Assembly: GCF_932294415.1 (NCBI RefSeq)
Contig: NC_065536.1
Coordinates: 3,224,001-3,288,000, forward strand
DNA: 64,000 bases
Source: Quercus robur
Taxonomy: Eukaryota; Streptophyta; Magnoliopsida; Fagales; Fagaceae
Reading direction: 5' to 3'
A program made the position numbers and the translations under genes. Below are positions 11,721 to 22,603 of this stretch, piece after piece; the first letter of the stretch is position 1; each line of letters starts with the position of its first letter. The notes under the pieces were generated by a model, which saw only the letters and a program-made list of their open reading frames with translations, searched no databases and was not told the origin of the DNA.

Positions 11721-12506
11721 TGTAGGGGTAAAGTCCCCAGACCAAACAATAGGCCTTGGGCCCCATATAGAATTCGACTGCGTCCAAGGAGAAGGTGTGG
11801 GCGCCAAAAGGGTTCCCGGCCCAATCCTTATGGGCCCAGACTTGTTTAAAAGGCGGTCCGAGGAGAAATGTCTCCTTGAACGTACTAAGTATGGCTCAAA
11901 CATGCACCCTACCAGCAATAAGGAATGACTCCAACGAGTATTAGTAGTAAGGATGAGTCCCTCAAGCCTGTGAGAGGAAAGAGAGTATAGGATGTCAAGG
12001 GGGAGACCACAGCTGCCACATTAAATGCATGGGAGCTGCTTTTCTGGCCGCATTAATGTGGAGAGGACTGGCGAACAATGTTACCTTGGCTACTACAACT
12101 CACAGAAAGATGGGGGAGATGTCCGATGGAACGGACACTCAAGTGAAGGTCCAGATGATCAATAGGTGTAAGGATCTGATGACTTCAAGGGGGCTATATA
12201 AGAGAAGGGAGTCCCCATGAAGAAAGAGGACGGAAGAAAAAAAAGAACTTAGAACAGAAGAAAGAGAGAAAGACCATAGCCTTTGATCAGGAACAGAGGT
12301 GCACCCCATACGCCTCTTCGGACCGAATATCCAATGGAAATGAAGGAGATTTTCTTATGTTTGATTGTTGTGTGGACCAAAGTTAACTGACACTCACTTT
12401 GTTAGGGCCTAGTTCTGTAACTCGCTTTCTACAAATTCATTGTCTAGGGCTCCTTGGGCCAGAACCCCATACCTGTTGGGCCAGGGCCCCAAAACGCGAC
12501 CCTACA
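11721..12506 (+). repeat. 5' LTR of the Tat-like element
   Basis: Direct copy of 22604-23389, same length. It has TG...CA ends. A TATA-like tatataagagaag at about 12194-12206 is a plausible promoter core, with transcription starting downstream of it. Inverted terminal nucleotides are TGTAGGG/CCCTACA. Confidence 0.95.
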
Positions 12507-12526
12507 ATTGGCGCTGTCTATGGGAA
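12507..12526 (+). other. Primer binding site of the Tat-like element
   Basis: The sequence attggcgctgtctatgggaa directly follows the 5' LTR. The same motif (attggcgccgtctgtgggaa) adjoins the 5' LTR of the element at 37618-42762 on the minus strand. Its placement marks it as the tRNA primer site. I do not assign the tRNA species. Confidence 0.75.
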
Positions 12527-14542
12527 GAACTCGTGCCTCGACAAGTGAAATCGTTAGAAATGGAAGGATCAGGTCCGCTCCAAACCGGACACACAGACCC
12601 CCAACGGCAAGACAACTTTTTGAACCTCGAACGGGAGAGAGATCAAGACAAGCAGCGAGAGGGTAGTGTAAACACCTCCCACACGAGCAGAAGTCGCTCA
12701 AGAGGGAAAGGTCACACATCCCATAAGCGAAACGATCATAGGGCTCTACAGTAAGAAATCGACGACTTGAAGAAGAAGTTACGCCGAGCGCAGCGAAAGT
12801 GTCCTTCACCTGACTCGGACACTAGCGATTAAGAGGACAATGAGTACAGGTGGAGATCAAGAACCCTTCCAAGTGAAACCTTTTCCTATAAGGAAGAGCA
12901 ACCTCACAAACGTGGCCACAAAAGCCCATCTTACCAAGGCCTGGCAAACGACACCATGAGTAAGGCCCTGGACCGCATCTCCCAATCGCCTTTCATGCGT
13001 AGGATAGAGGGGGCTGAGCTTCCTCGGTGGTTCCACCAACCCGCCTTTGCCATATATAATGGTTGGACGGACCCAGTAAAGCACATAAGCCAGTTTAACC
13101 AGAGGATGGCCGTCCATTCCAGGGACGAGGCGTTGATGTGCAAAGTGTTTCTGTCTAGCTTGGGACCCATGGCGATGAGATGGTTTGATGGCCTCAAGCC
13201 AAATTCCATAAACTCTTTTAAGCAGTTGACACAGGCTTTTGGTTCCCGCTTCATAACCAGCAGCAGAGTCCCTCGGCCCCTAGATTCCCTCCTGTCCTTG
13301 TCCATGCGAGAATTAGAGACACTGAAGGCCTACTCAGACAGATATTAGGAAATGTATAATGAGATATAGGGAAATTACGATGACGTCGCCATTAGCACAT
13401 TCAAGAGGGGCTTGTCGACAGAGCATGGTTTAAAGAAGTCCCTGACAGGGAAACTGGTCACTAGCGTGCGCCAACTCATGGACAGAATCGACAAGTACAA
13501 GAGAGTCGAAGAAGACCAACAGACGGGAAAGGGCAAAGCGAAGGTTGTCCCTCAAGAGAGGAGGGACTTCAGGTCGGACCGCTTTAACAACAGCAATTGG
13601 CCGAGAAAGGATTACTCAGAGCAGTCTGGATCCACAGGGACACAGACAGTCCATGCTGTGTTCCGAGAACCATTACATAAGATCCTAGAGAAAGTGAAGA
13701 ATGAACCGTTCTTTCAATGGCCAAGCAGGATGGCAGGTGATCCCACGAAACGTAACCAGAATCTATATTACGCATATCACCAAGAGCCGAGCCACACCAC
13801 CGATGATTGCAGAAATCTGAAAAACCACCTAGACCGTCTGGTCCGAGAGGGGAAGCTGCGACATCTGCAGTATCACCCTGTCGGATGGCAGGAGCAGTTG
13901 AACGTCGAAACAAGGCAAAGCACATTGAGACCACCCATTGACATGATAAATGTTATTCTTGCCGCACCAGGACGGACCGGCTCCCATCCTTTCAGAGTAA
14001 TGTCGGTAGGCAGGCTCCCCTCTAAAGTTGACGACAGGGAGTCCAAGAGGGCTAGGGGGATGGCCATGCCCCTAATCGGATTCTCGGATGAGAACAAATT
14101 GGGAACCCTCCAACCTCATGACGATGCCCTAGTCGTCACGCTCAGGATCGGTGGATATGACGTGAAAAGGGTGCTAGTCGATCAGGGCAGCGCCGTGGAA
14201 GTGATGTATCCCGACTTGTACATGGGGTTGAAGCTGAAACCGGAGGACCTAACAGCATACGATTCCCCTTTAGTGAGTTTCGAGGGAAAAACCGTCACTC
14301 CGAAAGGCATGATTAGGCTGCCTATACAAACAGACTCGAACGTGGTGGAGGTGGACTTCATAGTGGTAGACGCATACTCCCCCTACACCGCCATCGTAGC
14401 CAGATCGTGGCTCCATGCCCTAGGGGCTGTGTCATCAACCTTACACCAAAAGGTGAAGTATCCATCGAAAGGTCGAGTGAAAGAAGTAATAGGGAACCAG
14501 GCCATGGCCCAGCAATGCATGGTGTTAGCAATCTCGGGATGA
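12520..14542 (+). pseudogene. gag: gag and aspartic protease region (broken)
   Basis: A start at 12520 opens MGRTRAST..., which stops at 12666. From 12956 another frame carries the Gag domain (FHQPAFAIYNGWTDPVKH, then AMRWFDGLKP, FKQLTQAFGSRF). In-frame TAG codons at 13346 and about 13367 interrupt it, and it resumes to 14542. A zinc-knuckle-like YYAYHQEPSHTTDDCRNLK is seen near 13770-13830. The protease follows, with VLVDQGSAVEVMYPDLY (about 14174-14224). Gag forms the particle and the protease matures it. In the related element type the first stop after RY lies where Trp is usual (TGG to TAG). Confidence 0.85.
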
Positions 14543-15520
14543 CTGAGTACTGAGCCCTCCACCTCAGCCGAGAATGACTTATAGCAATTAATGACCCCGA
14601 CCCTGGCCTCGGGTAGTGAGGGACCTACCAAGGAAGCGAGTTGTGAGGATTTGGAGAAAGTTCTTGTTGGCTCCGACCTGGAAAGATTTTTTCAGGTCGC
14701 CTCAAGACTACCGCCCTAAGAGAAGGAAACACTAATTGACTTCCTTAGACAGAATGTGGACATGTTTGCATGGGACGCCTACGAGGCTCTGGGGGTCGAT
14801 CCAGATTTCATTTGCCACCACCTTAATGTTAGCCCGGCCATAACACCTAAGAAGCAACCTCCTCGGCGACCGTCGAAAGAGCATACAGAGGCTGTAAGAG
14901 AGGAGGTTATAAAATTGAAGAAAGCAGGGGCTATCAAGGAGGTATTCTACCCCGAATGTCTGGCCAACACAGTCGTGGTGAAGAAGAAGAGTGGGAAATG
15001 GCGGGTCTACGTGGACTTCACAAACCTGACCAAGGCCTGCCCGAAGGACCCTTTCCCTATGTCGCGGATAGACCAATTGGTGGATTTGACTATGGGACAC
15101 CCTCGAATGAGCTTTTTGGACGCCTTCCAAGGCTACCATCAGATACCTCTGGCCGCCGAGGACCAAGAAAAAATGGCTTTTGTCACTCCCGTTGGAAACT
15201 TCCATTACAAGGTAATGCCCTTTGGCTTGAAGAATGCCGGGTCGACCTACCAAAGGATGATGACCAGGATGTTTGAACTACAGATGGGTAAGACCATCGA
15301 AGTCTATATAGACGACATAGTGGTGAAGAGCAAGTTAGTGTCCAACCATGTCAGGGACCTCGGCGATGTCTTTGGAATCCTAAGAAAGTATAGGCTGCGC
15401 CTAAACGCGTCCAAGTGTTCATTCGAGGTGGGGTCAGGGAAATTCTTAGGTTACATGGTGACCCATAGAGGCATTGAAGTCAGCCCCGACCAAATTAGAG
15501 CTATCCATAGCCTGTAGCCT
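14543..15520 (+). pseudogene. pol: Reverse transcriptase domain (broken)
   Basis: The frame that carries gag continues here. TGA, TAG and TAA codons fall in the 14540-14720 linker. A clean RT stretch runs from 14756 to 15517: VSPAITPKKQPPRRP, VVVKKKSGKWRVYVDF, KACPKDPFPMSRID, MSFLDAFQGYHQI, and the catalytic motif EVYIDDIVVKSK (YIDD at about 15304-15315). It copies element RNA into cDNA. It ends at a TAG after IRAIHSL (15515-15517). The catalytic aspartates are intact, but the polyprotein frame is not. Confidence 0.9.
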
Positions 15521-16135
15521 CCTCGGAATCCCAAAGAGGTCCAAAAACTCACTGGCATGATTACCGCCTTAAACCGTTTCATCTCCCGTTCGGCGGACAG
15601 GTGCAGACCTTTCTTCCTCTTATTGAACAAGTGGAAAGGCTTCGAATGGACTGAGGAGTGTGCCTTAGCCTTCCAGCAGCTTAAGGAATACCTGGCTCAA
15701 ACACCGATCATGTCCAGTCCTGAAGCCGACGAGGTGCTATTCGCCTATATTGCAGTAGTCCCTCACGCAGTGAGTTTAGTGTTGATCTGGGAAGGCAATG
15801 GCACATAACGGCCCGTCTATTACGTAAGCAAATCATTGCATGAGGCGGAGATCCGTTACCTCCCCCTCGAAAAGGCCGTCCTGGCAATTATGCAAGCCAC
15901 GCGAAAGCTCCCCCATTACTTCCAGGCACATACCGTTGTTGTACTGACCCAACTTCCGCTCAGATCAATACTCCAAAGTGCCGACTACACAAGCAGAATA
16001 GCAAAGTGGGGGACGATCCTGAGCGCCTTTGACATTAAGTACATGCCTCGTACTGCTGTGAAGGGTCAGGTTCTCGCAGATCTAATAGCTGAGTTTGCAG
16101 AACTCATACTAGAAGGAGGAGGAGAGCCACTAAAC
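15521..16135 (+). pseudogene. pol: RNase H domain of gypsy pol (broken)
   Basis: Same frame as RT. Recognisable pieces are LTGMITALNRFISRSA (the RT connection), then KGFEWTEECALAFQQLK, EYLAQTPIMSSPE, a TAA at about 15806, then RPVYYVSKSLHEAEIRYLPLEK, YFQAHTVVVLTQLPL, and WGTILSAFDIKYMPRTAVKG. This is the usual gypsy RNase H that degrades the RNA strand. The TAA sits where Gln is normal before RPVYYVSK. Confidence 0.8.
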
Positions 16136-16570
16136 CCAGACTGGAAACTGATTGGCACAGTCTCTCAGCAAAAGCCCCCTTGTTGGAAAGCACACATTAA
16201 CGGCGCGGCCAACCAAAGGGGCTCAGGAGTGGGGCTCGTCCTGGTTTCCCCCGAGGGGATTACCATCTAAAAATCGTTAAGGCTGGGTTTCTCCGCCATG
16301 AATAACAAAGCGGAGTATGAGGTATTATTGGAAGGAATGTCAATGATCCAGAAACTAGGTGGAAAATCCTTAAACTTATTCTCGGACTCAAGACTTGTCA
16401 TGGGACAAGTAAATAGGGAATTGGAGGCAAGGGATGAAAGAATGCAAGAGTACCTAGTCCAAGTCAAGCGCTTGCGGGCGCATTTCAATCACTTCAATCT
16501 AGCGCACGTGTCCAAGAGTGGGAACACCCATGCTGACTCTCTCGCAACGCTCGCCACCTCCTCGGCTTAG
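16136..16570 (+). pseudogene. pol: Second (archaeal-like) RNase H domain, Tat hallmark
   Basis: After a linker comes HINGAANQRGSGVGLVLVSP, a TAA (about 16268), then SAMNNKAEYEVLLEGMSM, LFSDSRLVMGQVNREL and HADSLATLATSSA. This is the extra RNase H typical of Tat-lineage elements. Of the D-E-D active-site residues, Glu (in NNKAEYE) and Asp (in FSDSRLV) are visible, but the first Asp (usual D-G-A-A-N) has become Asn in HINGAAN. The piece ends in TAG at 16570. Confidence 0.75.
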
Positions 16571-17904
16571 CCACTTCCTCGAGTTATTCTCGTAGAAGAT
16601 CTATACAACCCAACGATGGCAAGAACTGACCTATTACGGGTTCACAGCATCAAGGTGGGACCTAGCTTGATGGATCCTCTAGTACTATTCTTAAAGCACG
16701 ACACCTTACCAGAAGATAAGAACGAGGCCAACAAGATTAGAAGAAAGGCTTCTTGATTCTGGTTGTCCAAGGACTCCAAACTGTATAAGCGCTCATTCTC
16801 AGGACCGTACTTACTATACATGCACCCAGATGCCACTGAACTTGTCCTAGAGGAATTACACGAAGGAATTTGTGGAAGTCATACGAGGGGTAGGTCCCTG
16901 TCCCATAGGGCCATAACGCAAGGTTATTGGTGGCCGAGCATGCAGAGAGAGGCGCAAAAATATGTAAGGAAGTGCGACCAGTGCCAAAGGTTCGCCCCGA
17001 ATATACATCAGCCAGGCGGAACCCTTAATCTGCTGTCCAGCCCTTGGCCATTCGCGCAGTAGGGACTAGACATCCTAGGACCGTTTCCTAAAGCAGTGGG
17101 GAACAAAAGATTTCTTCTTGTCGACATGGATTATTTCACAAAATGGGTTGAAGCTGAGCCGCTGGCTAACATTAGAGATGTTGACGCCAAGAAATTTGTT
17201 TGGAAAAACATCGTCACCAGGTTCATATCCCTTACATCCCGATTTCGGAAAACGGTCTCCAATTTGATAGTAAAGCCTTCAGAAGATATTGTAACGAGTT
17301 AGGAATTGCCAATTGGTACTCCACACCGGCTTACCCGTAGGGGAATGGGCAGGCTGAAGCCATCAATAAAACCATAGTAAATAGGTTGAAAAAGAGGTTA
17401 GATGACGCGAAGGGAAGGTGGGTAGAAGAACTGCCTCATATCTTGTGGACGTACTGCACCACGCCACGCAGGTCCACAGGGGAAACACCCTTTTCGATGA
17501 CCTATGGGGCTGAGGCTGTTATTCCTCTAGAGATAAATTTCCCAACACAGAAGACCAACTCATTCTGCCCCAATGTCAACAACGGACTACTGGAAAAGAG
17601 TTTAGACCTCATCGAAGAAAGAAGGGAGAGTGCAATGGTCCGACTTGCCTACCACCAGCAAAAGCTCAAGTAAGGTTACGACGCCAAGGTGAAGCGAAGG
17701 CCCCTGGCACCTGGGGATCTGGTATTGAGGAAGGTCCTAGGCAATGCAAGAAATCCCGCATGGGGAAAACTCGTACCAAATTGGGAGGGCCCATATCATA
17801 TCACCTCTGTGGCTTGCATAGGGGCTTACTTTTTAGAAGACTTTGATGAATATGTAATGTCGCGCCCTTGGAATGTAAATAACCTGAAAAGGTACCATTA
17901 TTAA
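16571..17904 (+). pseudogene. pol: Integrase region (broken)
   Basis: An HHCC zinc module is visible: HEGICGSH, then KCDQCQRFAP (about 16860-17000). The core begins ILGPFPKAV, LLVDMDYFTKWVEAEP (first Asp). A frameshift near 17220 moves the rest into another frame: PISENGLQFDSKAFRRY, where the second catalytic Asp has become Glu, then NGQAEAINKTIVNRLK (catalytic Glu). The C-terminal module is LAPGDLVLRKVLGN, PNWEGPYHI and ends NNLKRYHY with a TAA at 17902-17904. TGA (about 16756) and TAG codons (about 17060, 17338) add to the damage. Confidence 0.85.
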
Positions 17905-17917
17905 TGAAAGTTGCAAT

Positions 17918-19311
17918 TCTTGGCACCAAACTACTGTGCAATTTATTTTAAGAGTTAAACAGAACCTAAGTCCTGCCTAACTCCTCGAACCATAGGATTG
18001 GGGGAAATTAACTACTGTACAATTTATTCTAAGTGTTAAACAGAACCCAAGTCCTGTCTGGCTCCACGGATCACAGGCTTGAGGGAAATTAACTAGAATG
18101 CAATTTATTCTAAGGGTTAAACAGAACCTAAGTCCTGTCTGGCTCCTCGGACCACAAAATTGGGGGAAATTAACTACTGTGCAATTTATTCTAAGTGTTA
18201 AACAGAACCCAAATCCTGTCTGGCTCCACGGACCACAAGTTTGGCGGAAATTAACTAGAATGCAATTTATTCTAAGGGTTAAACAGAACCTAAGTCCTGT
18301 TTGGCTCCTCGGACCACAGGATTGGGGGAAATTAACTACTGTGCAATTTATTCTAAGGGTTAAATAGAACCTAAGTCCTACCTGGCTCCTCGGACCATAG
18401 GATTGGGGGAAATTAACTACTGTGCAATTTATTCTAAGGGTTAAACAGAATCTAAGTCCTGCCTGGCTCCTCGGACCATAGGCTTGGGGGAAATTAACTA
18501 GAATACAATTTATTCTAAGTGTTAAACAGAACCCAAGTTTTGTCTGGCTCCATGGATCACAGGCTTGGGGGAAATTAACTAGAATGCAATTTATTCTAAG
18601 TGTTAAACAGAACCCAAGTCCTGTCTGGCTCCATGGATCACAGGCTTGGGGGAAATTAACTAGAATGCAATTTATTCTAAGGGTTAAACAAAACCCAAGT
18701 CCTGTCTGGCTCCACGGACCACAGGCTTGGGGGAAATTAACTAGAATGCAATTTATTCTAAGGGTTAAACAGAATCTAAGTCCTGCCTGGCTCCTCGGAC
18801 CATAGGCTTGGGGGAAATTAACTAGAATACAATTTATTCTAAGTGTTAAACAGAACCCAAGTTCTGTCTGGCTCCACGGATCACAGGCTTGGGGGAAATT
18901 AACTAGAATGCAATTTATTCTAAGGGTTAAACAAAACCCAAGTCCTGTCTGGTTCCACGGACCACAGGCTTGGGGGAAATTAACTAGAATGCAATTTATT
19001 CTAAGGGTTAAACAGAACCTAAGTCTTGCCTAACTCCTCGGACCACAGGATTGGGGGAAATTAACTACTGTGCAATTTATTCTAAGAGTTAAACAGAACC
19101 TAAGTCCTGCCTGACTCCTCGGACTACAGGCTTGGGGGAAATTAACTAGAATGCAATTTATTCTAAGGGTTAAACAGAACCTAAGTCCTGTCTGGCTCCA
19201 TGGATCACAGGCTTGGGGGAAATTAACTAGAATGCAACTTCTTCTAAGAGGTAAATAGAATCTAACCCCTGTTTGGCTCCTCGGACCACTGGCTTGGGGG
19301 AAATTAACCAA
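17918..19311 (+). repeat. 81-bp tandem array inside the retrotransposon (17 units)
   Basis: The landmark gcaatttatt (or acaatttatt) starts at 17938, 18019, 18100, 18181, 18262, 18343, 18424, 18505, 18586 and onward to 19234, an exact 81-bp period without indels. The core is ctcctcggaccacagg, ttgggggaaattaact and attctaagggttaaacag. Two subtypes alternate: actactgtgcaa and actagaatgcaa. As 81 is 27 codons, long open frames appear on both strands, but several units carry stops and no protein is recognised. It lies between integrase and the antisense ORF. Tandem arrays in this 3' region are known in Tat/Ogre elements. Confidence 0.95.
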
Positions 19312-19549
19312 TGTATGGTTTTATCTAGGTGTTAACTATCATTTTTCTCAAACATTCATTCATGCTTAATCATGTTACTTAAATTTCAAATAACGTTTGG
19401 TTTTCGGCAGTTAGTAGCATAACAGAAACTCATTCAAAACAAAGGTAGAAAAAGAAGCAGTGAGACAAGATTCAAAGGAGAAATAATATCATTCATTGAG
19501 CTCCAAGATGCATTCTCTTACAAACGTTGGTAAAATAAAGAGACAAAAG

Positions 19550-19580
<31 letters not shown>

Positions 19581-19613
19581 GGGCAACTACAAGTAACGAC
19601 CTAGACTAATGCC
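19312..19613. other. Spacer within the Tat-like element
   Basis: Non-coding spacer between the 81-bp array and the antisense ORF, with a poly(A) run at about 19550-19572. A polyadenylation signal for the antisense transcript could lie here, but I cannot point to one. Confidence 0.5.
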
Positions 19614-20380
19614 CTAGGCTTTATCCTGGGCAGAACTCTTTGTAGGGACCTCCGCCTCAGGTTGATCACCTCCTGCCTTGGGCTCAAAAACGGCCCCCTT
19701 GGCTTGTGCAACCACATCCCTTATTGTGAGAGTGTCTTCAAGCGACTTGTCTTTTGCAGGGGGCTGCACCTCCTTAGTTTCATGTACGAGGGAATCCAAG
19801 GTAGTGACCTTAGCAGAGACAGGCTCCTCAGGAGGAACCGAACCCGGAATCTCACGAATATCTTCAGGGAAGAAGATATTCTCAATCTTCTTGAGGTTGG
19901 AGTCTGCAGGCACTGCCGCCTAGTCCAGGGCCACCCCCCAGGACATAGCGATGTAGTCCCTACACACTGTAGCCACCTCCTCAGTTAGCCTGGCCTCGGT
20001 GTCTGCCACTCCACGTTCGTAGGAGGTTACCACCGCAACCTCAGCCACCTCCCTGGCCAGGCGGGCCGCCCCTTTTGCCTTTGATATCTCGGCCTTGAGG
20101 TTTGAGACCATTTGCTTCTCGATTGCGAGGTTTATCTCGAACATATGAAGCTGGTTGTGCATTTCCTTAGCCTGTTGGGTAGTGGTCTTAAGCCTGGTCT
20201 CAGCGCTGTCGTGGGCCTTCAGCGCATCATTTACTTCTTTATTTAGGCGATCCTTTTTCCAGCCTAAGGGCGCCAGTTGCCTTCTCCGTAGCGATGCGAG
20301 ACTAAACCTCAGTGTGCAGGTCCTCGCGAACCTTCTTGGCCCACTCCTCAGCTACAAAAATTTGCTGAGTGACCTGTGAG
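19614..20380 (-). pseudogene. 3' part of the retroelement antisense ORF (coiled-coil region)
   Basis: Minus-strand frames 20162-19920 (IEKQMVSNLKAEISKAKGAA, REVAEVAVVTSYERGV, EARLTEEVATVCRDY) and 19913-19614 (acidic, Glu/Pro-rich, ending SSAQDKA and TAG) form the C-terminal part of the Tat antisense protein. The first piece has a heptad-like, Ala/Glu-rich coiled-coil character. The function of these antisense proteins is unknown. In-frame stops (for example at 19920) suggest decay or an intron. Confidence 0.55.
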
Positions 20381-20697
20381 GGAATAATGGAAAATTGATT
20401 AAAAGAAAATAACAGACAGACAGATGCGGAATAAAGAAACTGAATAAGGAAGAGTCTTGGCTTACCATGGCCATGTCTCTCTTCAGCAACATAAAGAGAT
20501 CTGGTTGCCGAGTAGCCTGGAGCCCCTCCATGTCACGAGGCAGGAAAAGGGGCTACTGCAAGGCCTTAGCCAGATAAGATGCCTGTCCTCATTGGGACTC
20601 TCACAGAGTCGCGTCCCACGAGATAGGGGCACCATCCAACTCTAGGCGAGGGGACCAGGTCCGCTGCTCCCTCCGCATAGCTGCCTCGTCTAGGCTA

Positions 20698-21372
20698 TCA
20701 TCGGACTTTGTTCTTTTTTCTTTGGGCTCTTTGCCCTTCTTCTGTTGCTTGGCCTTTATTGGGGCCGACCTCGCCCTCCTCTAGCTCTTTCACAGGTCTC
20801 TTCCGCCTCAAATTGGGAAGAGGTTGTAGCGTTGGGTCAATTGTGGGGGGAGAAGGAGGAGGAAGCTTGGATGTAACCTGCTTCTTGGGGGCATCCCTGG
20901 AAGACTGCCCCTTATTTCTGTTGGACAGGAGGCCCCTGAAACCAGACCTTGGTTTCAAGTCCATGTCTTCTTCTTCGACCTCTTGGCTAGTGTCAACTTG
21001 TGCAATTACCAAGCCAAGAGTGGGAGCCGTCGAGGAACGATTTATGTCCGAGTCGGAGTCCGAGAGCTCTACAGGCCTGGCTGATACCTCTCCCTCCTCG
21101 GCGAAGTGGAATTGGTCAATTTGATCCTTAAGAGATGAGTGCGAGGAATCAACTCCTTCTCCTGGGACAATTGCCTCGGGAAGAGCGCGCTGAGCAGGCA
21201 ATTGGACGGGAGGCAAGTCTCTCCAAGCAAGAAAATCTGGTTTAAAGACGTCAATGCGAGCTAATCGGGGGCTTCCAGCCCTGATGGCTTGATCGGCATC
21301 CACTAAAGCGCGCGAAAGGGGCTCATAGTCCAAGATTAGAGGAGCGGCACGCAATTGCCCGTCCTCACTCAT
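20698..21372 (-). pseudogene. Middle part of the retroelement antisense ORF (acidic/basic linker)
   Basis: A 224-residue frame, MSEDGQLRAAPLILDYEPLS, then SRPVELSDSDSDINRSS, then a Lys/Arg-rich tail with LPNLRRKRPVKELEEGEVG and RAQRKKNKVR. The basic stretches look like nuclear localisation signals (inference). It lies antisense between the integrase and the 3' LTR, as in Tat-lineage extra ORFs. It may join the upstream exon at 21563-22075 by splicing; the gap 21373-21562 would then be an intron. Confidence 0.55.
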
Positions 21373-21562
21373 AAAAATTTCGGACCTTAGGAGGAAGTTG
21401 AGAGCCTAGATGTTGACCAAACTTAGCCGAGGAGTTGTTCATTCTTTGTTTGCAAAATCGAAAGGATGGATTACGTTAGTCCGAGGAGGCAAATAATCAA
21501 AGCTAAAACTGAAATAAGGAGAAGAAGACTCGAGACTAAGATCCCTTCCAAGGGGTCTGATC

Positions 21563-22096
21563 CTACAGTGCCCCACCTAGTGTTCTCGCCCTAACTAGGC
21601 AGTGAAAACCGTCGTGCCATACTCCGGAGACGATCAAAAGGTCGTCCTTTAAGCCTTTGTTGGACTTGGGAAGGCAGGAAATCAGCCTCGCCTCGTCAGA
21701 CCTGGATTTCAGGTAATACGACTCGTTGAGGTTATGACATTCATATAGATGAACTACGTTATGCCATGAGAAGCCGAGGTTCATTTGTTCATTCAGAGCA
21801 TCTATGCACCCCAGGATTCGGAACATGTTTGCGGCACACTGGTGAGGGGCCAGCCTATGACCACGCAGATAATCCCTAGTTATTTTCCCCATAGGGATCG
21901 TCATTCCTCCCTCTATGAAGGCTATCATCGGAATGGCGACCTGCCCCGTCTTTCTCTTAGTTAAAACCTCGTCCAAGGAGCAGTATTCTAGACCTACTCC
22001 CGGCGGGATACGGTATTTGGCCCTGAAGCCTTCCATACCGGCCGGAGAGTCTACCAGTTTCTCAAGCTTACCCATCCCACTAACCCTAGGCGACAC
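21563..22096 (-). CDS. Retroelement antisense ORF, N-terminal domain
   Basis: A 177-residue frame; the likely start is the ATG of MGKLEKLVDSPAGMEGFR (22075). It contains IPMIAFIEGGMTIPMGKITR, RLAPHQCAANMFRILGCI, LNEQMNLGFSWHNVVHLYEC, YYLKSRSDEARLISCLPK and KGLKDDLLIVSGVWHD. I recognise this as the conserved domain of the plant Tat antisense protein, often annotated as a putative plant transposon protein. It is encoded opposite to gag-pol. Function is unknown. This first domain is intact, in contrast to gag-pol. Confidence 0.7.
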   Translation of the reverse strand: MSPRVSGMGKLEKLVDSPAGMEGFRAKYRIPPGVGLEYCSLDEVLTKRKTGQVAIPMIAFIEGGMTIPMGKITRDYLRGHRLAPHQCAANMFRILGCIDALNEQMNLGFSWHNVVHLYECHNLNESYYLKSRSDEARLISCLPKSNKGLKDDLLIVSGVWHDGFHCLVRARTLGGAL

Positions 22097-22603
22097 AAAG
22101 AAGGTTTACTTAAGGAAGAAGGCCGGGAAAGGCAACGGAAGGGAAATGAGCACTTACGGGAGCGAAGATCCTAGATCTCTCGAGACTGTGAAGAACTTGC
22201 CGGGAATCCTTAAGGGAGTGTTTGTGGAGTTTGAACACTTTGCAAAAAAGGGTGCTGGAGTGCTCTGGGACACTTGAGTGCTTTTTCAAAAAATGGGAGT
22301 AAGTTCCCTTGGAAATCTTATATACGAGGGAGAAACTGAACGGGCTTACTCCCGCCCAAAGAAATGGGAAAAATATCAGCCGTTGATCAGGCGCCCAACC
22401 GTTGGATTAGAAGGACATAAAGCCACCTAACATAATAATTAGTGCCTCGTGGGTTACAAAACGCCATCAGCAGTAATGAGGCACGTGGGGATGTACCCCC
22501 ACACGTGTAAGACAAGGATTCACAATAAGTGACCCCATAAGTGTCAAAATCCCGCCTTTTCCCCTCGGATAAGAGGGAAAGAACCGGAATTTTGAGAGGC
22601 TAT
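22097..22603. other. Leader of the antisense ORF and PPT of the Tat-like element
   Basis: Sequence between the antisense ORF start and the 3' LTR. The plus-strand end, ttttgagaggctat (22590-22603), is the candidate polypurine tract. The same position in the element at 37618-42762 (minus strand) reads ttttgaggggctaa. The promoter of the antisense ORF must lie here or in the LTR. Confidence 0.6.

Noticed and set aside
17918..19311. Strict direct repeats considered as a CRISPR-like array
   Set aside because: Units are contiguous without unique spacers, lie inside a retrotransposon, and the genome is a plant.
18098..19311. Repeat-encoded proteins (27-residue repeats on either strand)
   Set aside because: Several units carry stops in the same frame and no start or domain is evident. 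Kept only as a finding about the array.
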